This document shows positions 34,881 to 43,343 of a DNA stretch of 64,000 bases, in pieces (position 1 is the stretch's first letter; each line of letters begins with the position of its first letter). Location of the stretch: NCBI RefSeq assembly GCF_028209395.1, contig NZ_JAQLDQ010000002.1, forward strand, positions 118,096-182,095, read 5' to 3'. The notes under the pieces were generated by a model, which saw only the letters and a program-made list of their open reading frames with translations, was not told where the DNA came from and did no database searches. Origin of the DNA: Collinsella aerofaciens (GTDB lineage: Bacteria > Actinomycetota > Coriobacteriia > Coriobacteriales > Coriobacteriaceae). A program made the translations under genes and the position numbers.

Positions 34881-35303
34881 ATGAACAAAGAAGAGCTCAA
34901 GAAGCTGTTGCCGCATCGCGAGCCGATGCTTTTGCTCGACGAAGCCGAGCTGGTGGGCGACGAGGCCCACGGCAAGATCACGATTACAGGCGACGAGTAC
35001 TTTTTGCAGGGACATTTTCCGGGAAACCCGGTCGTTCCCGGCGTGATTCAGTGCGAGATGCTCGCCCAGAACTGCTGCGTGCTGCTGATGGGCGATGAGG
35101 AGGCGCGCGGCGCGACGCCGTTCTACACGAGTCTGGACAAGGTGCGCTTTAAGCGTCCGGTGCGCCCGGGCGACACGGTGGATCTAGTGTGCTCCATCAC
35201 GCGTGCGCGCGGGCCGTTCCGCTTTGCGACGGGTACTGCGAGCGTCAACGGTGAGGTTTGCTGCCGCGCCGATATGTCTTTTGCACTCATGCACGAAAGT
35301 TAA
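34881..35303 (+). CDS. fabZ: 3-hydroxyacyl-ACP dehydratase
   Basis: Dehydrates hydroxyacyl-ACP in each elongation round. It is a hot-dog protein of 140 residues from ATG 34881; a GTG at 34872 would add three residues. The catalytic His is in GHFPGNPVVPGV and the Glu in QCEMLAQ. It starts ten bases after accB, the same gene order as in streptococci. Confidence 0.94.
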   Translation: MNKEELKKLLPHREPMLLLDEAELVGDEAHGKITITGDEYFLQGHFPGNPVVPGVIQCEMLAQNCCVLLMGDEEARGATPFYTSLDKVRFKRPVRPGDTVDLVCSITRARGPFRFATGTASVNGEVCCRADMSFALMHES

Positions 35304-35313
35304 GGAAGGCTCC

Positions 35314-36657
35314 ATGTTCGACAAAGTGCTCATCGCCAACCGCGGCGAAGTCGCGGTCCGTGTTATCCGCGCGTGCCGCGATATGGGCATCAAGACCGTC
35401 GCCGTTTATTCCACGGCCGATGCGGACGCGCTACACGTGCAACTTGCCGACGAGGCGTATTGCATCGGCGGCCCGCGTCTTGCCGAGAGCTACCTCAACG
35501 ACGATGCCGTGCTCACCTGTGCCGTAAAGTCGGGAGCTAAGGCAATTCATCCCGGCTATGGCTTCTTTTCCGAGAAGGCGAGCTTCGTGCGCGACTGCGA
35601 CAAGTTCGGTCTGGCGTTTGTCGGTCCTTCGGCCGAGGTGATCGACAGCATGGGCGACAAGGACGCCGCACGCCGAACGGCCGCTGCTGCGGGCGTGCCC
35701 ATCGTGCCGGGCTGCGATTTGCTCAAAAGCCCCGAGGAAGCAACGGCCGAGGCCGAGCGCATCGGCTGCCCCGTGCTTATTAAGGCGCGCGCGGGCGGCG
35801 GCGGTCGCGGTATTCGCAAGGTCGAGCGCGTGGAAGATGCGGCAAAGGCGTTCATCGAGGCGCGTGCCGAGGGTGAGGCCGTTTTTGGCGACGGCGAGTG
35901 CTACATGGAGAAGTTCGTTGCGCCGGCGCATCACGTTGAGGTACAGATTATGGCCGATAAGCAGGGCCATGTGTTTTCGCTCGGCGAGCGCGAGTGCTCG
36001 GTGCAGCGCCGCAACCAAAAGCTGATCGAGGAGAGCCCCGCGCCGTGCCTCGACGGACGCGATGATATTCGTGCCCGTATGCACAAGGCCGCGCGCGACC
36101 TGGCTCGTGCCGTTGGCTATGAGGGCGCTGGCACCATCGAGTTTTTGTACTCAGATGACGGCAATTTCTACTTTATGGAAATGAACACGCGCTTGCAGGT
36201 GGAGCATCCGGTTACGGAGTTTGTGACCGATACCGACCTGGTTAAGTGGCAGCTGCGCGTGGCTGCCGGCCAGCCTCTGCCCTTTGAGCAGGAGGACGTA
36301 CCGGTCCGCAACCACGCCATGGAGTGCCGCATCAATGCCGAAACGCCGGACTTTCTACCGTCATGTGGAACGGTCACCGCGTTGCGTGTGCCGGGTGGTC
36401 CGCGCGTGCGCTGGGATTCCGCCATGTTTACCGGAGCGAAAGTTCCGCCGTACTACGACTCCATGCTCGGCAAGCTCATCGTGTGCGCGCCCACGCGTGA
36501 CGGTGCCATTCGCAAGATGCGCTCGGCCCTGGGCGAGCTCGTGATTGAGGGCGTGAGCGAAAATAGCGAGCTTCAGCTCGACGTGCTGGCAAACGACGAG
36601 TTTTTGTCGGGCATGTATCACACCGATCTGATGGGGCATCTCTATGCTGATGAATAG
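35314..36657 (+). CDS. accC: biotin carboxylase subunit of acetyl-CoA carboxylase
   Basis: ATP-dependent carboxylation of biotin on AccB. It has 447 residues with the N-terminal preATP fold (VLIANRGEVAVRVIRACRD), ATP-grasp loop KARAGGGGRGIRKV, the EMNTRLQVEHPVTE segment and the C-terminal domain. ATG 35314 follows AAGGAAGGCTCC. Its last 14 bases overlap accDA. Confidence 0.96.
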   Translation: MFDKVLIANRGEVAVRVIRACRDMGIKTVAVYSTADADALHVQLADEAYCIGGPRLAESYLNDDAVLTCAVKSGAKAIHPGYGFFSEKASFVRDCDKFGLAFVGPSAEVIDSMGDKDAARRTAAAAGVPIVPGCDLLKSPEEATAEAERIGCPVLIKARAGGGGRGIRKVERVEDAAKAFIEARAEGEAVFGDGECYMEKFVAPAHHVEVQIMADKQGHVFSLGERECSVQRRNQKLIEESPAPCLDGRDDIRARMHKAARDLARAVGYEGAGTIEFLYSDDGNFYFMEMNTRLQVEHPVTEFVTDTDLVKWQLRVAAGQPLPFEQEDVPVRNHAMECRINAETPDFLPSCGTVTALRVPGGPRVRWDSAMFTGAKVPPYYDSMLGKLIVCAPTRDGAIRKMRSALGELVIEGVSENSELQLDVLANDEFLSGMYHTDLMGHLYADE

Positions 36658-38368
36658 AAAAGCGAAGACGGTCAATGTCCTTGAGGGGCCGATAACCGAG
36701 TCGTGCGCCGAGTTCCCCGCGCGCCACGTGTTTGTCAAATGCCCGGAGTGCCGCCGTGTGATCGATGAGGCGCGCCTGCACGACAACCTCGAGGTCTGCC
36801 CTCGTTGCGGCAAACACTTTCGCGTGAGCGGTCGCGCGCGCATGCGCATGACGGTCGACGCGGGTACCTTTGAGGAATGGGATGCCAATCTGGCGTCGAA
36901 GGACTTCCTCTCGTTTCCCGGTTATGCCAACAAGCTTAAGAGCGTGAGCGAGCGTTCGGGCGAGCGCGATGCCGTTGTGTGCGGCAGGGGCAAAATCTGC
37001 GGCTGCGATACCGCGCTCTTCTTTATGGATGCCAACTTTATGATGGGCTCAATGGGCTCCGTGGTGGGCGAGAAGATCTGTCATGTCTTTGAGCGCGCGG
37101 CCGAGTTGGGGCTGCCGGTCGTTGGCTTTACCGTATCGGGCGGCGCCCGCATGCAGGAGGGCGTGACCTCGCTCATGCAGATGGCCAAGATTTCTGCGGC
37201 GGTTAGGCGCCACAGCGAGGCGGGCGGCCTGTATATCACGGTGCTCACCGATCCCACGACCGGAGGTGTAACCGCGAGCTTTGCCATGGAGGGCGACATT
37301 ATCCTGGCCGAGCCCGATGCCCTGACGGCATTTGCCGGCCCGCGCGTGATCGAGCAGAACATGCACAAGCGTCTGCCCAAGGGATTCCAGCGTTCCGAGT
37401 TTTTGCTGGAGCACGGCTTTTGCGATGCCGTTGTTCCGCGTGGTGAGATTGCGCTCACGGTAGGCGAGCTGCTGGCGCTGCACGAAGGGCACGCGCCTGG
37501 TCTGGGGGCTCCGCATGAGATCGTGCATACGGGTCGTCGCGACAAAAAGCTGGGACACTTGTTTAAGCGCTCGGCCGCACCAAAAAGCGCGCTCGAAATC
37601 GTCAAACAGACTCGCTCGGCGAACCGCGCCACGGCAGGCGAGATGATCTCGTTGGGTCTCGACGGATTCGTAGAGCTGCACGGCGACCGCTACTTTGGCG
37701 ACGATGCTGCCGTGGTGGGCGGCATCGGCTGGAAAGACGGGCGACCCGTGACGGTTATCGCCATCGAGCGCGGTACCACGACCAAAGAGCGCATGCGTCG
37801 CAACTTTGGTATGGCACATCCCGAGGGCTACCGCAAGGCACGTCGCCTGATGCACCAAGCCGAGAAATTTGGTCGGCCGGTTCTGTGCCTGGTTGATACT
37901 TCGGGCGCGTTTTGCGGCATCGGTGCCGAGGAGCGCGGCCAGGGCGAGGCGATTGCCCAGAATCTCATGGAGATGAGCGGCCTTAAGACGCCGATTGTCT
38001 CGGTGGTGACAGGCGAGGGCGGCTCTGGTGGCGCGCTGGCGCTGTCCGTGGCCGACCGCATCCTGATGCTCTCGAGCTCGGCCTATTCGGTCGTGAGCCC
38101 CGAGGCCTGTGCGTCGATCCTGTGGAAGGATACCGAGCGCGCGAATGAGGCCGCTGAGGCGCTTAAGCTCACGGCCCCCGATCTGTTGGCGCTCGGCATC
38201 ATCGACGGCATTGTTGACGATAGGGGCCTGTCGCATGAGGAGATCGCCGGTGTCGTCATGTCCTCGGCATTTGATGCCTTCGATACGCTTGGGCAGCTCG
38301 ACGACGCGACCCTCACAAACCTCCGCTACGAAAAGTACCGCGCAATCGGTCAGTACCGCACGATGTGA
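36644..38368 (+). CDS. accDA: acetyl-CoA carboxylase carboxyltransferase, AccD-AccA fusion
   Basis: Transfers the carboxyl group from biotin to acetyl-CoA. Residues 1-290 are AccD (beta), with the zinc ribbon formed by CPEC and CPRC about 17 residues apart and GGARMQEG. Residues about 300-574 are AccA (alpha), with LHGDRYFGDD, GMAHPEGYRKA and the GEGGSGGALAL oxyanion loop. In E. coli and streptococci these are two proteins; the single 574-residue chain has a short joint near HTGRRDKKLGHL. It overlaps accC and is the last gene of the operon. Its TGA lies in the palindrome 38364-38392. Confidence 0.94.
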   Translation: MLMNRKAKTVNVLEGPITESCAEFPARHVFVKCPECRRVIDEARLHDNLEVCPRCGKHFRVSGRARMRMTVDAGTFEEWDANLASKDFLSFPGYANKLKSVSERSGERDAVVCGRGKICGCDTALFFMDANFMMGSMGSVVGEKICHVFERAAELGLPVVGFTVSGGARMQEGVTSLMQMAKISAAVRRHSEAGGLYITVLTDPTTGGVTASFAMEGDIILAEPDALTAFAGPRVIEQNMHKRLPKGFQRSEFLLEHGFCDAVVPRGEIALTVGELLALHEGHAPGLGAPHEIVHTGRRDKKLGHLFKRSAAPKSALEIVKQTRSANRATAGEMISLGLDGFVELHGDRYFGDDAAVVGGIGWKDGRPVTVIAIERGTTTKERMRRNFGMAHPEGYRKARRLMHQAEKFGRPVLCLVDTSGAFCGIGAEERGQGEAIAQNLMEMSGLKTPIVSVVTGEGGSGGALALSVADRILMLSSSAYSVVSPEACASILWKDTERANEAAEALKLTAPDLLALGIIDGIVDDRGLSHEEIAGVVMSSAFDAFDTLGQLDDATLTNLRYEKYRAIGQYRTM

Positions 38369-38392
38369 CAAAGGGACAGTCCGCATGTCACA
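38364..38392. repeat. REP-like palindrome, left of PTS IIC
   Basis: TGTGACA and TGTCACA bracket an inner GGGACAGTCC. It is 29 bases long, begins inside the accDA stop codon and ends 16 bases before the PTS IIC gene. It belongs to the same type as the palindrome at 39632. Confidence 0.65.
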
Positions 38393-38408
38393 TTGGGAAA
38401 GGCGTTCC

Positions 38409-39623
38409 ATGTCACAAGTTTCTAACACCTCGTTTACAACGACGGTTTCATCAAACGCCATGGCCGTGGTGGACTATCTGTCCAAAAGCATGATGTCGGC
38501 GTTGCCGTTTATTGTCTGCGCGGCGCTGTTCCGCACCGTTGCCGTCATTATGGGCGAAGGCATGCTTGGTCTATGGCCTGCCGATTCCGAAATCTATCGC
38601 CTGTTTTACAGCTGGCTGTATAACGCTGGCTATTACTTTTTGCCCATCTATCTTGGTTGGGCCGCTGCCCGCCAGCTCGGTTGCTCGGAGCAGCTGGGCA
38701 TGATGCTGGGCGGCGTATTGATTGTGCCCGATCTGCTTAAGCTCGTTGATGCCGCATCGACGACGGGGACATCGATGACTTTCGTGTATGATCTACTTCC
38801 CGCGCCGGTCAACGATTACACGACGACTGTTATTCCGGTTCTCATCTCGGTGCCCGTGCTATGGCAGGTGGAGCGTTTCTTTAAGCGCACTATCCCTCAG
38901 GCTGTGGCGTTTTCTTTTGTACCGTTTGCAACCATGCTTGTCATGGTTCCGGTGTCGCTGTGTGTTACGGCGCCGGCAGGCAGCTATCTGGGCATGCTGT
39001 TGGGACAGCTTATGTTTATGCTTGGCAATTCCGGTGGCATCGTGTCGCTGCTCACGCTCATGGGGCTTGCCGCGGGCTGGGAGTTTCTTAAGATCGCGGG
39101 TGTCAGCAACGTTGTCCTATCGCTCGCCTATGCGCAGTTTATGAGTGTGGGAACGGATTCGTGCATCCTGATCGCCGCGACGATGGCAACGTTCGCCGTT
39201 TGGGGTATGCCCTTTGGCGCGTCGCTCCGCGTTGCGGATAAGGACGAGAAGGCGCTCATGCTGGGCTATTCAATCTCGGGGATTCTTGGCGGCGTAAGCG
39301 AGCCAGCGCTGTACGGATGCGGCTTTAAATATGGCAGGTGTCTGACGTGCATGGCCGTTGGCGGCGCCGTCGGAGGCCTTGTTGCGGCCGTGGGCCACGT
39401 TACGGCTTATACCATCGGTATGACGAATGTCCTCATGGTCATTGGCTTTGCCACGGGCGGCATCTCGAATCTGCTGTGGTGCTGCGCTGCCGGCGGCGCA
39501 GCATTTGCGGTGTCTGCGGCGCTGAGCTGCTGTTTTGGCGTGGTGCCGACAAAGATGCAGGCGGCAGAAGACGCAGCTGATTCGCTCGAAACAGTGGCGA
39601 GCGCTGCTGAAGCAAGCGCATAA
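38409..39623 (+). CDS. orphan PTS EIIC, glucose/beta-glucoside superfamily
   Basis: A membrane permease of 404 residues with about ten hydrophobic helices. The IIC signatures are PVNDYTTTVIPVLISVPVLW and GGVSEPALYGCGF, the latter like GITEPALYG in BglF-type permeases. No IIB (phosphocysteine) or IIA domain is fused or adjacent, so it depends on proteins encoded elsewhere, perhaps the Crr-like IIA at 1716. ATG 38409 has GGGAAAGG upstream. REP-like palindromes lie on both sides of the gene, and a terminator follows at 39661. Sugar unknown. Confidence 0.8.
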   Translation: MSQVSNTSFTTTVSSNAMAVVDYLSKSMMSALPFIVCAALFRTVAVIMGEGMLGLWPADSEIYRLFYSWLYNAGYYFLPIYLGWAAARQLGCSEQLGMMLGGVLIVPDLLKLVDAASTTGTSMTFVYDLLPAPVNDYTTTVIPVLISVPVLWQVERFFKRTIPQAVAFSFVPFATMLVMVPVSLCVTAPAGSYLGMLLGQLMFMLGNSGGIVSLLTLMGLAAGWEFLKIAGVSNVVLSLAYAQFMSVGTDSCILIAATMATFAVWGMPFGASLRVADKDEKALMLGYSISGILGGVSEPALYGCGFKYGRCLTCMAVGGAVGGLVAAVGHVTAYTIGMTNVLMVIGFATGGISNLLWCCAAGGAAFAVSAALSCCFGVVPTKMQAAEDAADSLETVASAAEASA

Positions 39624-39631
39624 ATCTGTGC

Positions 39632-39654
39632 GACAAAAGGACGATTCCTTTGTC
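39632..39654. repeat. REP-like palindrome, right of PTS IIC
   Basis: GACAAAAGGA and TTCCTTTGTC face each other across CGA, nine bases after the IIC stop. The arms resemble the palindrome at 38364 (GACAAAGGGA). Confidence 0.65.
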
Positions 39655-39660
39655 ATATTC

Positions 39661-39694
39661 CAAGGCTGCGGCCCGTGTGGGCTGCGGCCTTTTT
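39661..39694 (+). terminator. terminator after PTS IIC
   Basis: AAGGCTGCGGCCC pairs with GGGCTGCGGCCTT through two G-U pairs and is followed by TTTTT. Confidence 0.75.
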
Positions 39695-39767
39695 GTATCT
39701 GGAGGACAAAGTGGCTACACTACAATCCGTTTGAGCAATAGATATATAGGTAGTACCGTGGGGACTG

Positions 39768-40928
39768 ATGAGGATGGTCGAGTGGATTGTTCGTCGTGCG
39801 CAGGGCGACCGTGCGCGCGTGGGAACGTTGACGGGCATAGTGTGTATTCTCGCCAATGTTGCGCTTTGCGCTGCGAAGGGTGCAATTGGCGTGCTGTCGG
39901 GATCGGTTTCGATTGTGGCGGACGCCATGAACAACCTGTCCGATGCCAGCTCGAACATCGTGAGCGTGCTTGGCTTTAAGCTGGCGGGCAAGCCGGCCGA
40001 CCCCGAGCATCCTTACGGACATGGCCGCTACGAGTATCTCTCGGGTCTGGTCGTGGCGGCGCTCGTGCTGCTGATTGGCGTTGAGCTGGTGAAGTCCTCG
40101 GTTGAGCGCATCATCCACCCCGAACCTGTCGAGTTCTCGCTTGCCCTGGTGGCAGTCTTGGTGCTTTCGATGATTGTTAAGCTCTGGATGGCGGCCCTCA
40201 ACCAAAAGCTCGGCGATCGCATTGAGTCCGAGACGTTGCATGCGACCGCTCAGGACTCAAAGAACGATGTCCTAGCTACGGGTGCCGTGCTGGCGTGCGC
40301 AATTGTTTCGCAGGTGACGCACATCAATCTTGACGCATGGGTCGGCCTTGCCGTTGGCGCCTATATCGGCTGGAGCGGCTTTGAGCTCATCCAGGATACG
40401 GTGAGCCCGCTTTTGGGCCAGGCACCCGATCCAAAGCTGGTCAAGCACATTCGAGACAAGATCATGAGCTACCCCGGCGTTTTGGGCGTTCACGATTTGA
40501 TGGTTCACGACTACGGCCCGGGCAGGAAGTTCGCAAGCGCTCACGCCGAGATGGCAGCCGAGGCCAGCCCGCTGGAAAGTCACGACACGCTCGATAACAT
40601 CGAGCAGTCGTTTAGGGTCGAAGACGGCATGATCGTCACGCTCCATTACGATCCCATCGTGACCGACGATCCAAAGGTGGCGAGCATGCGTCTGCGCATC
40701 AACGCTATGGCTCAAGAGATTGATAGCCGCCTCTCGATCCACGACCTACGCTGTGTTCCGGGCCCCACGCATACCAACGTGATCTTTGACTGCGTACGTC
40801 CCTCGGATTTGGCGATGAGCGCCGAGGACCTGAAGCGCGCGCTGGCGAAACGGGTCGAATCGGAATATCCCAAGTCGGTCGCCAAGATCACGATCGACGA
40901 AGACTACGTAGGCCATACCCACGAGTAG
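39768..40928 (+). CDS. cation diffusion facilitator family transporter
   Basis: A proton-coupled efflux protein for divalent metal ions such as Zn, Fe or Mn. It has 386 residues with about six membrane helices in the first 210. The metal-binding positions are in ADAMNNLSD (helix 2) and HATAQDSKNDV (helix 5), giving a D/N-D and H/D-D pattern that leaves the metal open. A cytoplasmic ferredoxin-like domain and an extra C-terminal ~100-residue region follow, ending in a His-containing GHTHE. ATG 39768 was taken; the ATG two codons later is equally possible. Confidence 0.88.
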   Translation: MRMVEWIVRRAQGDRARVGTLTGIVCILANVALCAAKGAIGVLSGSVSIVADAMNNLSDASSNIVSVLGFKLAGKPADPEHPYGHGRYEYLSGLVVAALVLLIGVELVKSSVERIIHPEPVEFSLALVAVLVLSMIVKLWMAALNQKLGDRIESETLHATAQDSKNDVLATGAVLACAIVSQVTHINLDAWVGLAVGAYIGWSGFELIQDTVSPLLGQAPDPKLVKHIRDKIMSYPGVLGVHDLMVHDYGPGRKFASAHAEMAAEASPLESHDTLDNIEQSFRVEDGMIVTLHYDPIVTDDPKVASMRLRINAMAQEIDSRLSIHDLRCVPGPTHTNVIFDCVRPSDLAMSAEDLKRALAKRVESEYPKSVAKITIDEDYVGHTHE

Positions 40929-40967
40929 GGCTGTGCCAGCAAAGCAAGTTATACAGAAGGGGAGAGC

Positions 40968-41594
40968 ATGAAGCGTCTATATCTACTCCGCCACGGTCAG
41001 ACAGAATTCAACGTTAAAAAGCTCGTCCAGGGCCGCTGCGATTCTCCGTTGACCGATCTGGGCCGCAAGCAAGCGGGAATGGCAGCCGCATGGCTCAAAG
41101 CCCACGGCGTCGTCCCCGACAAAGTGGTCTCTTCGCCCTTAGGCCGAGCCATGGACACGGCTCAGCTCGTCGCATGCGAGCTCCTCGGCCCGGACACAGC
41201 AGTCGAGCCCTGCGAAGGCATCATCGAGCGCAGCTACGGCACCTTCGAAGAAGGCCCCCACGACGCCCTACCCACCGACGTCTGGGACCCCGGCGAGGAC
41301 CTGATCCCATTTGGCGGAGAAGGAAGCCATGCCCTGCAGGAGCGCATGGTGGGCACCCTCACCAATCTCATGGGCGCCGAGGGCATCGAAACCCTCCTAG
41401 CAGTAAGCCACGGCAGCGCCAGCCGCCAATTCATCAAGGCTGCAGCCCCAGAGGGCTTCGAGCTCCCAACAAAACTCCCCAACTGCGCCATTATGATTTT
41501 CGATTTTGATGAGGCGGAGCCACAAGTAGAGGGCGAGCCAATGCAATGCAAGTTCACCCTCCAGCAAATAGTGGACCCCCAACAAAGTCATTAG
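40968..41594 (+). CDS. histidine phosphatase (phosphoglycerate-mutase-like)
   Basis: A 208-residue member of the histidine phosphatase superfamily. The phosphoryl-accepting His is in LLRHGQTEFN, the second His in AVSHGSASRQFI. The Arg of the RHG loop and a later Arg (GRAMDTA) complete the pocket. Such proteins act on small phosphoesters; the substrate is unknown. ATG 40968 follows GGGGAG. Codon use from about 41080 on is rich in C and A at third positions and poor in G, unlike the CDF gene before it but like the end of the aminotransferase at 11215-11596. It lies just left of the palindrome at 41643. Confidence 0.85.
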   Translation: MKRLYLLRHGQTEFNVKKLVQGRCDSPLTDLGRKQAGMAAAWLKAHGVVPDKVVSSPLGRAMDTAQLVACELLGPDTAVEPCEGIIERSYGTFEEGPHDALPTDVWDPGEDLIPFGGEGSHALQERMVGTLTNLMGAEGIETLLAVSHGSASRQFIKAAAPEGFELPTKLPNCAIMIFDFDEAEPQVEGEPMQCKFTLQQIVDPQQSH

Positions 41595-41642
41595 CCTGAG
41601 CGAGCAGAGTTAAGCAGACATCAACGTGTCGTCTCCCGAGCA

Positions 41643-41777
41643 CGGCGGAGGGCCGGAGAAATATATTAAGGTCATCGCGAGTTCCGCACGCAAAGGAGAG
41701 CACTTAATGTGCTCTCCGTCGTGAGCAGGACTGTAGAGCAGCAACCTTAATATGTCTCAGGCCCGCCCCCTCCGCCG
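41643..41777. repeat. long nested palindrome with shared core (copy 2)
   Basis: A 135-bp imperfect inverted repeat. The outer arm CGGCGGAGGG (41643-41652) pairs with 41768-41777, and ATATTAAGGT (41663-41672) with 41744-41753. The centre GGAGAGCAC / GTGCTCTCC surrounds TTAAT (41704-41708). The core TTCCGCACG ... CACTTAATGTG ... AGGACT is shared with copy 1 at 11730-11780, whereas the outer arms are unrelated. It lies between the phosphatase gene and the rplC promoter region. Confidence 0.85.
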
Positions 41778-41839
41778 CACACTGGGAACGTGCCACGCAC
41801 TTTACCTGCGTAAACAATGTGAGTGAAATATGAATCTCG

Positions 41840-41866
41840 ATGGATACGCCCGCAGCCGTGTATACT
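41840..41866 (+). promoter_or_regulatory. 27-base element before rplC (copy 1)
   Basis: Begins ATGGATACGCCCG and ends CCGTGTATACT. It matches 23 of 27 bases of the element at 43705-43731 before rplB. The TATACT at its end is a good -10; no standard -35 lies at 17 bases. It probably marks the start region of the large ribosomal transcript. Confidence 0.55.
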
Positions 41867-41872
41867 AAACAG

Positions 41873-42049
41873 CTGTGTGAAACCAGGGGAGTATTCTGGC
41901 TGGACAAAATGCCTGCTTAATAGGGTTGTCAGGTAGTCCGGGCGAAATACAAGGCTGGGGAGCACGTCGTGTAAGTAGTGGTCCTCTAGGGGCGTACGCT
42001 CGGTGGTGTACGCATTGTCCCAAGACCACGCGAGAGTTGGGATCATATC
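41873..42049 (+). promoter_or_regulatory. structured leader of the rplC operon
   Basis: About 180 bases without a gene before rplC. GTGGTC (41979-41984) pairs with GACCAC (42025-42030), enclosing GCGTAC (41993-41998) with GTACGC (42009-42014). A smaller CCAG / CTGG hairpin lies upstream. Its position at the head of an rplC-rplD operon suggests feedback by an encoded protein such as L4, as known for the E. coli S10 leader; this is inference. Confidence 0.45.
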
Positions 42050-42670
42050 TTGATCAGCATGATTCTCGGCCGCAAGATTGGCATGACCCAGGTTTGGGAC
42101 GAGGACGACAACGTCGTTCCCGTCACGGTCATCCAGGCTGGCCCCTGCGCTGTCTCGCAGGTTAAAACTCAGGCAACCGACGGCTATGACGCCGTCCAGA
42201 TCGGTTTCGGCGACATCAAGGCCAAGAACGTGAACAAGCCCATGGCTGGTCACTTCGCCAAGGCTGGCGTCGAGCCTGTCCGCTTCCTTCGTGAGGTCCG
42301 CGTCGAGAACGGCGAGGAGCACAAGGTCGGCGAGGTCGTCACCGTCGCTGATTTCGCTGATGTCGAGAAGGTCGACGTCATCGGTACCTCCAAGGGTAAG
42401 GGCTTCCAGGGTCGCATCAAGCGCTGGGGTCAGCGCCGCGGTCCTATGACGCATGGTTCTCACTTCCAGCGTCACCCCGGTTCTATCGGTCAGTGCGCCT
42501 ATCCTGCGCGCGTCCTCAAGGGCGTCAAGATGGCCGGTCACATGGGTAACGAGCGCGTTACCGTCAAGAACCTTTCCGTTGTCCGCATCGATGCCGAGCA
42601 GAACCTCATCTTGGTCAAGGGCGCTGTCCCGGGTGCCAAGAATGGTCTCGTCGCCATCCGTATGGCCTAA
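42050..42670 (+). CDS. rplC: ribosomal protein L3 (uL3)
   Basis: Large-subunit protein near the peptidyl-transferase centre, 206 residues. [12 protein letters not shown] starts the fold, and the conserved loop around [13 protein letters not shown] is present. The TTG at 42050 was taken (reading ISMILGRK); the ATG three codons later is the alternative and neither has a perfect ribosome site. First gene of a twelve-gene ribosomal operon that lacks rpsJ. Confidence 0.95.
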   Translation: MISMILGRKIGMTQVWDEDDNVVPVTVIQAGPCAVSQVKTQATDGYDAVQIGFGDIKAKNVNKPMAGHFAKAGVEPVRFLREVRVENGEEHKVGEVVTVADFADVEKVDVIGTSKGKGFQGRIKRWGQRRGPMTHGSHFQRHPGSIGQCAYPARVLKGVKMAGHMGNERVTVKNLSVVRIDAEQNLILVKGAVPGAKNGLVAIRMA

Positions 42671-42716
42671 GGGCCCAGCCCATTTAGCCCAGCGTCATAC
42701 CAAGGAGAACACTTAA

Positions 42717-43343
42717 ATGGCAAAGTTTGAAGTAAAGAACAGCGAGGGCAAGAAGGTCGCCGAGGCCGAGCTCGCCGCTGAGGTGTACGGCATCGAGCCG
42801 AACATCCACGTTATGCACCACATCGTCAAGTGCCAGATGGCCTCTTGGCGTCAGGGCACCCAGTCTGCTAAGGGTCGCTCTGAGGTTTCCGGTGGCGGCA
42901 AGAAGCCTTGGCGTCAGAAGGGCACCGGCCGTGCCCGCCAGGGTTCCATCCGTGCTGCCCAGTGGCGTCACGGTGGCGTTGTCTTCGCCCCCAAGCCCCG
43001 TTCCTACGCTAAGCGTATGAACAACAAGGAGGTCAAGCTGGCTATGCGCTCCGCGCTGTCCGCCAAGCTGGCCGATGGCGAGCTCGTGCTCGTCGACGAC
43101 TACGGCTTCGAGAAGCCTTCCACCAAGGCTGCCGTCGCCATGCTCAAGGCTCTCGGCCTTGAGGGCAAGCGTCTGACCATCATCGTTCGCGATGAGGACG
43201 TCAACGCCTACCTGTCGTTCCGCAACATTCCCAAGACGTTCATCATCACTGCCGACGAGGCCAACACCTACGATCTCGTCAACAACAACGCTGTGCTGAT
43301 GCCCGCCGACATCGCCGCTCACTTCGGGGAGGTGCTTGCATAA
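42717..43343 (+). CDS. rplD: ribosomal protein L4 (uL4)
   Basis: 208 residues. The long exit-tunnel loop is seen as SEVSGGGKKPWRQKGTGRAR followed by SIRAAQWRHGGVVF. In E. coli L4 also represses its own operon. ATG 42717 follows AAGGAG. rplW starts immediately after its stop. Confidence 0.96.
   Translation: MAKFEVKNSEGKKVAEAELAAEVYGIEPNIHVMHHIVKCQMASWRQGTQSAKGRSEVSGGGKKPWRQKGTGRARQGSIRAAQWRHGGVVFAPKPRSYAKRMNNKEVKLAMRSALSAKLADGELVLVDDYGFEKPSTKAAVAMLKALGLEGKRLTIIVRDEDVNAYLSFRNIPKTFIITADEANTYDLVNNNAVLMPADIAAHFGEVLA

Noticed and set aside
38364..38392. Intrinsic terminator after accDA
   Set aside because: The hairpin overlaps the stop codon and lacks a T-run; it fits a REP-like palindrome better.
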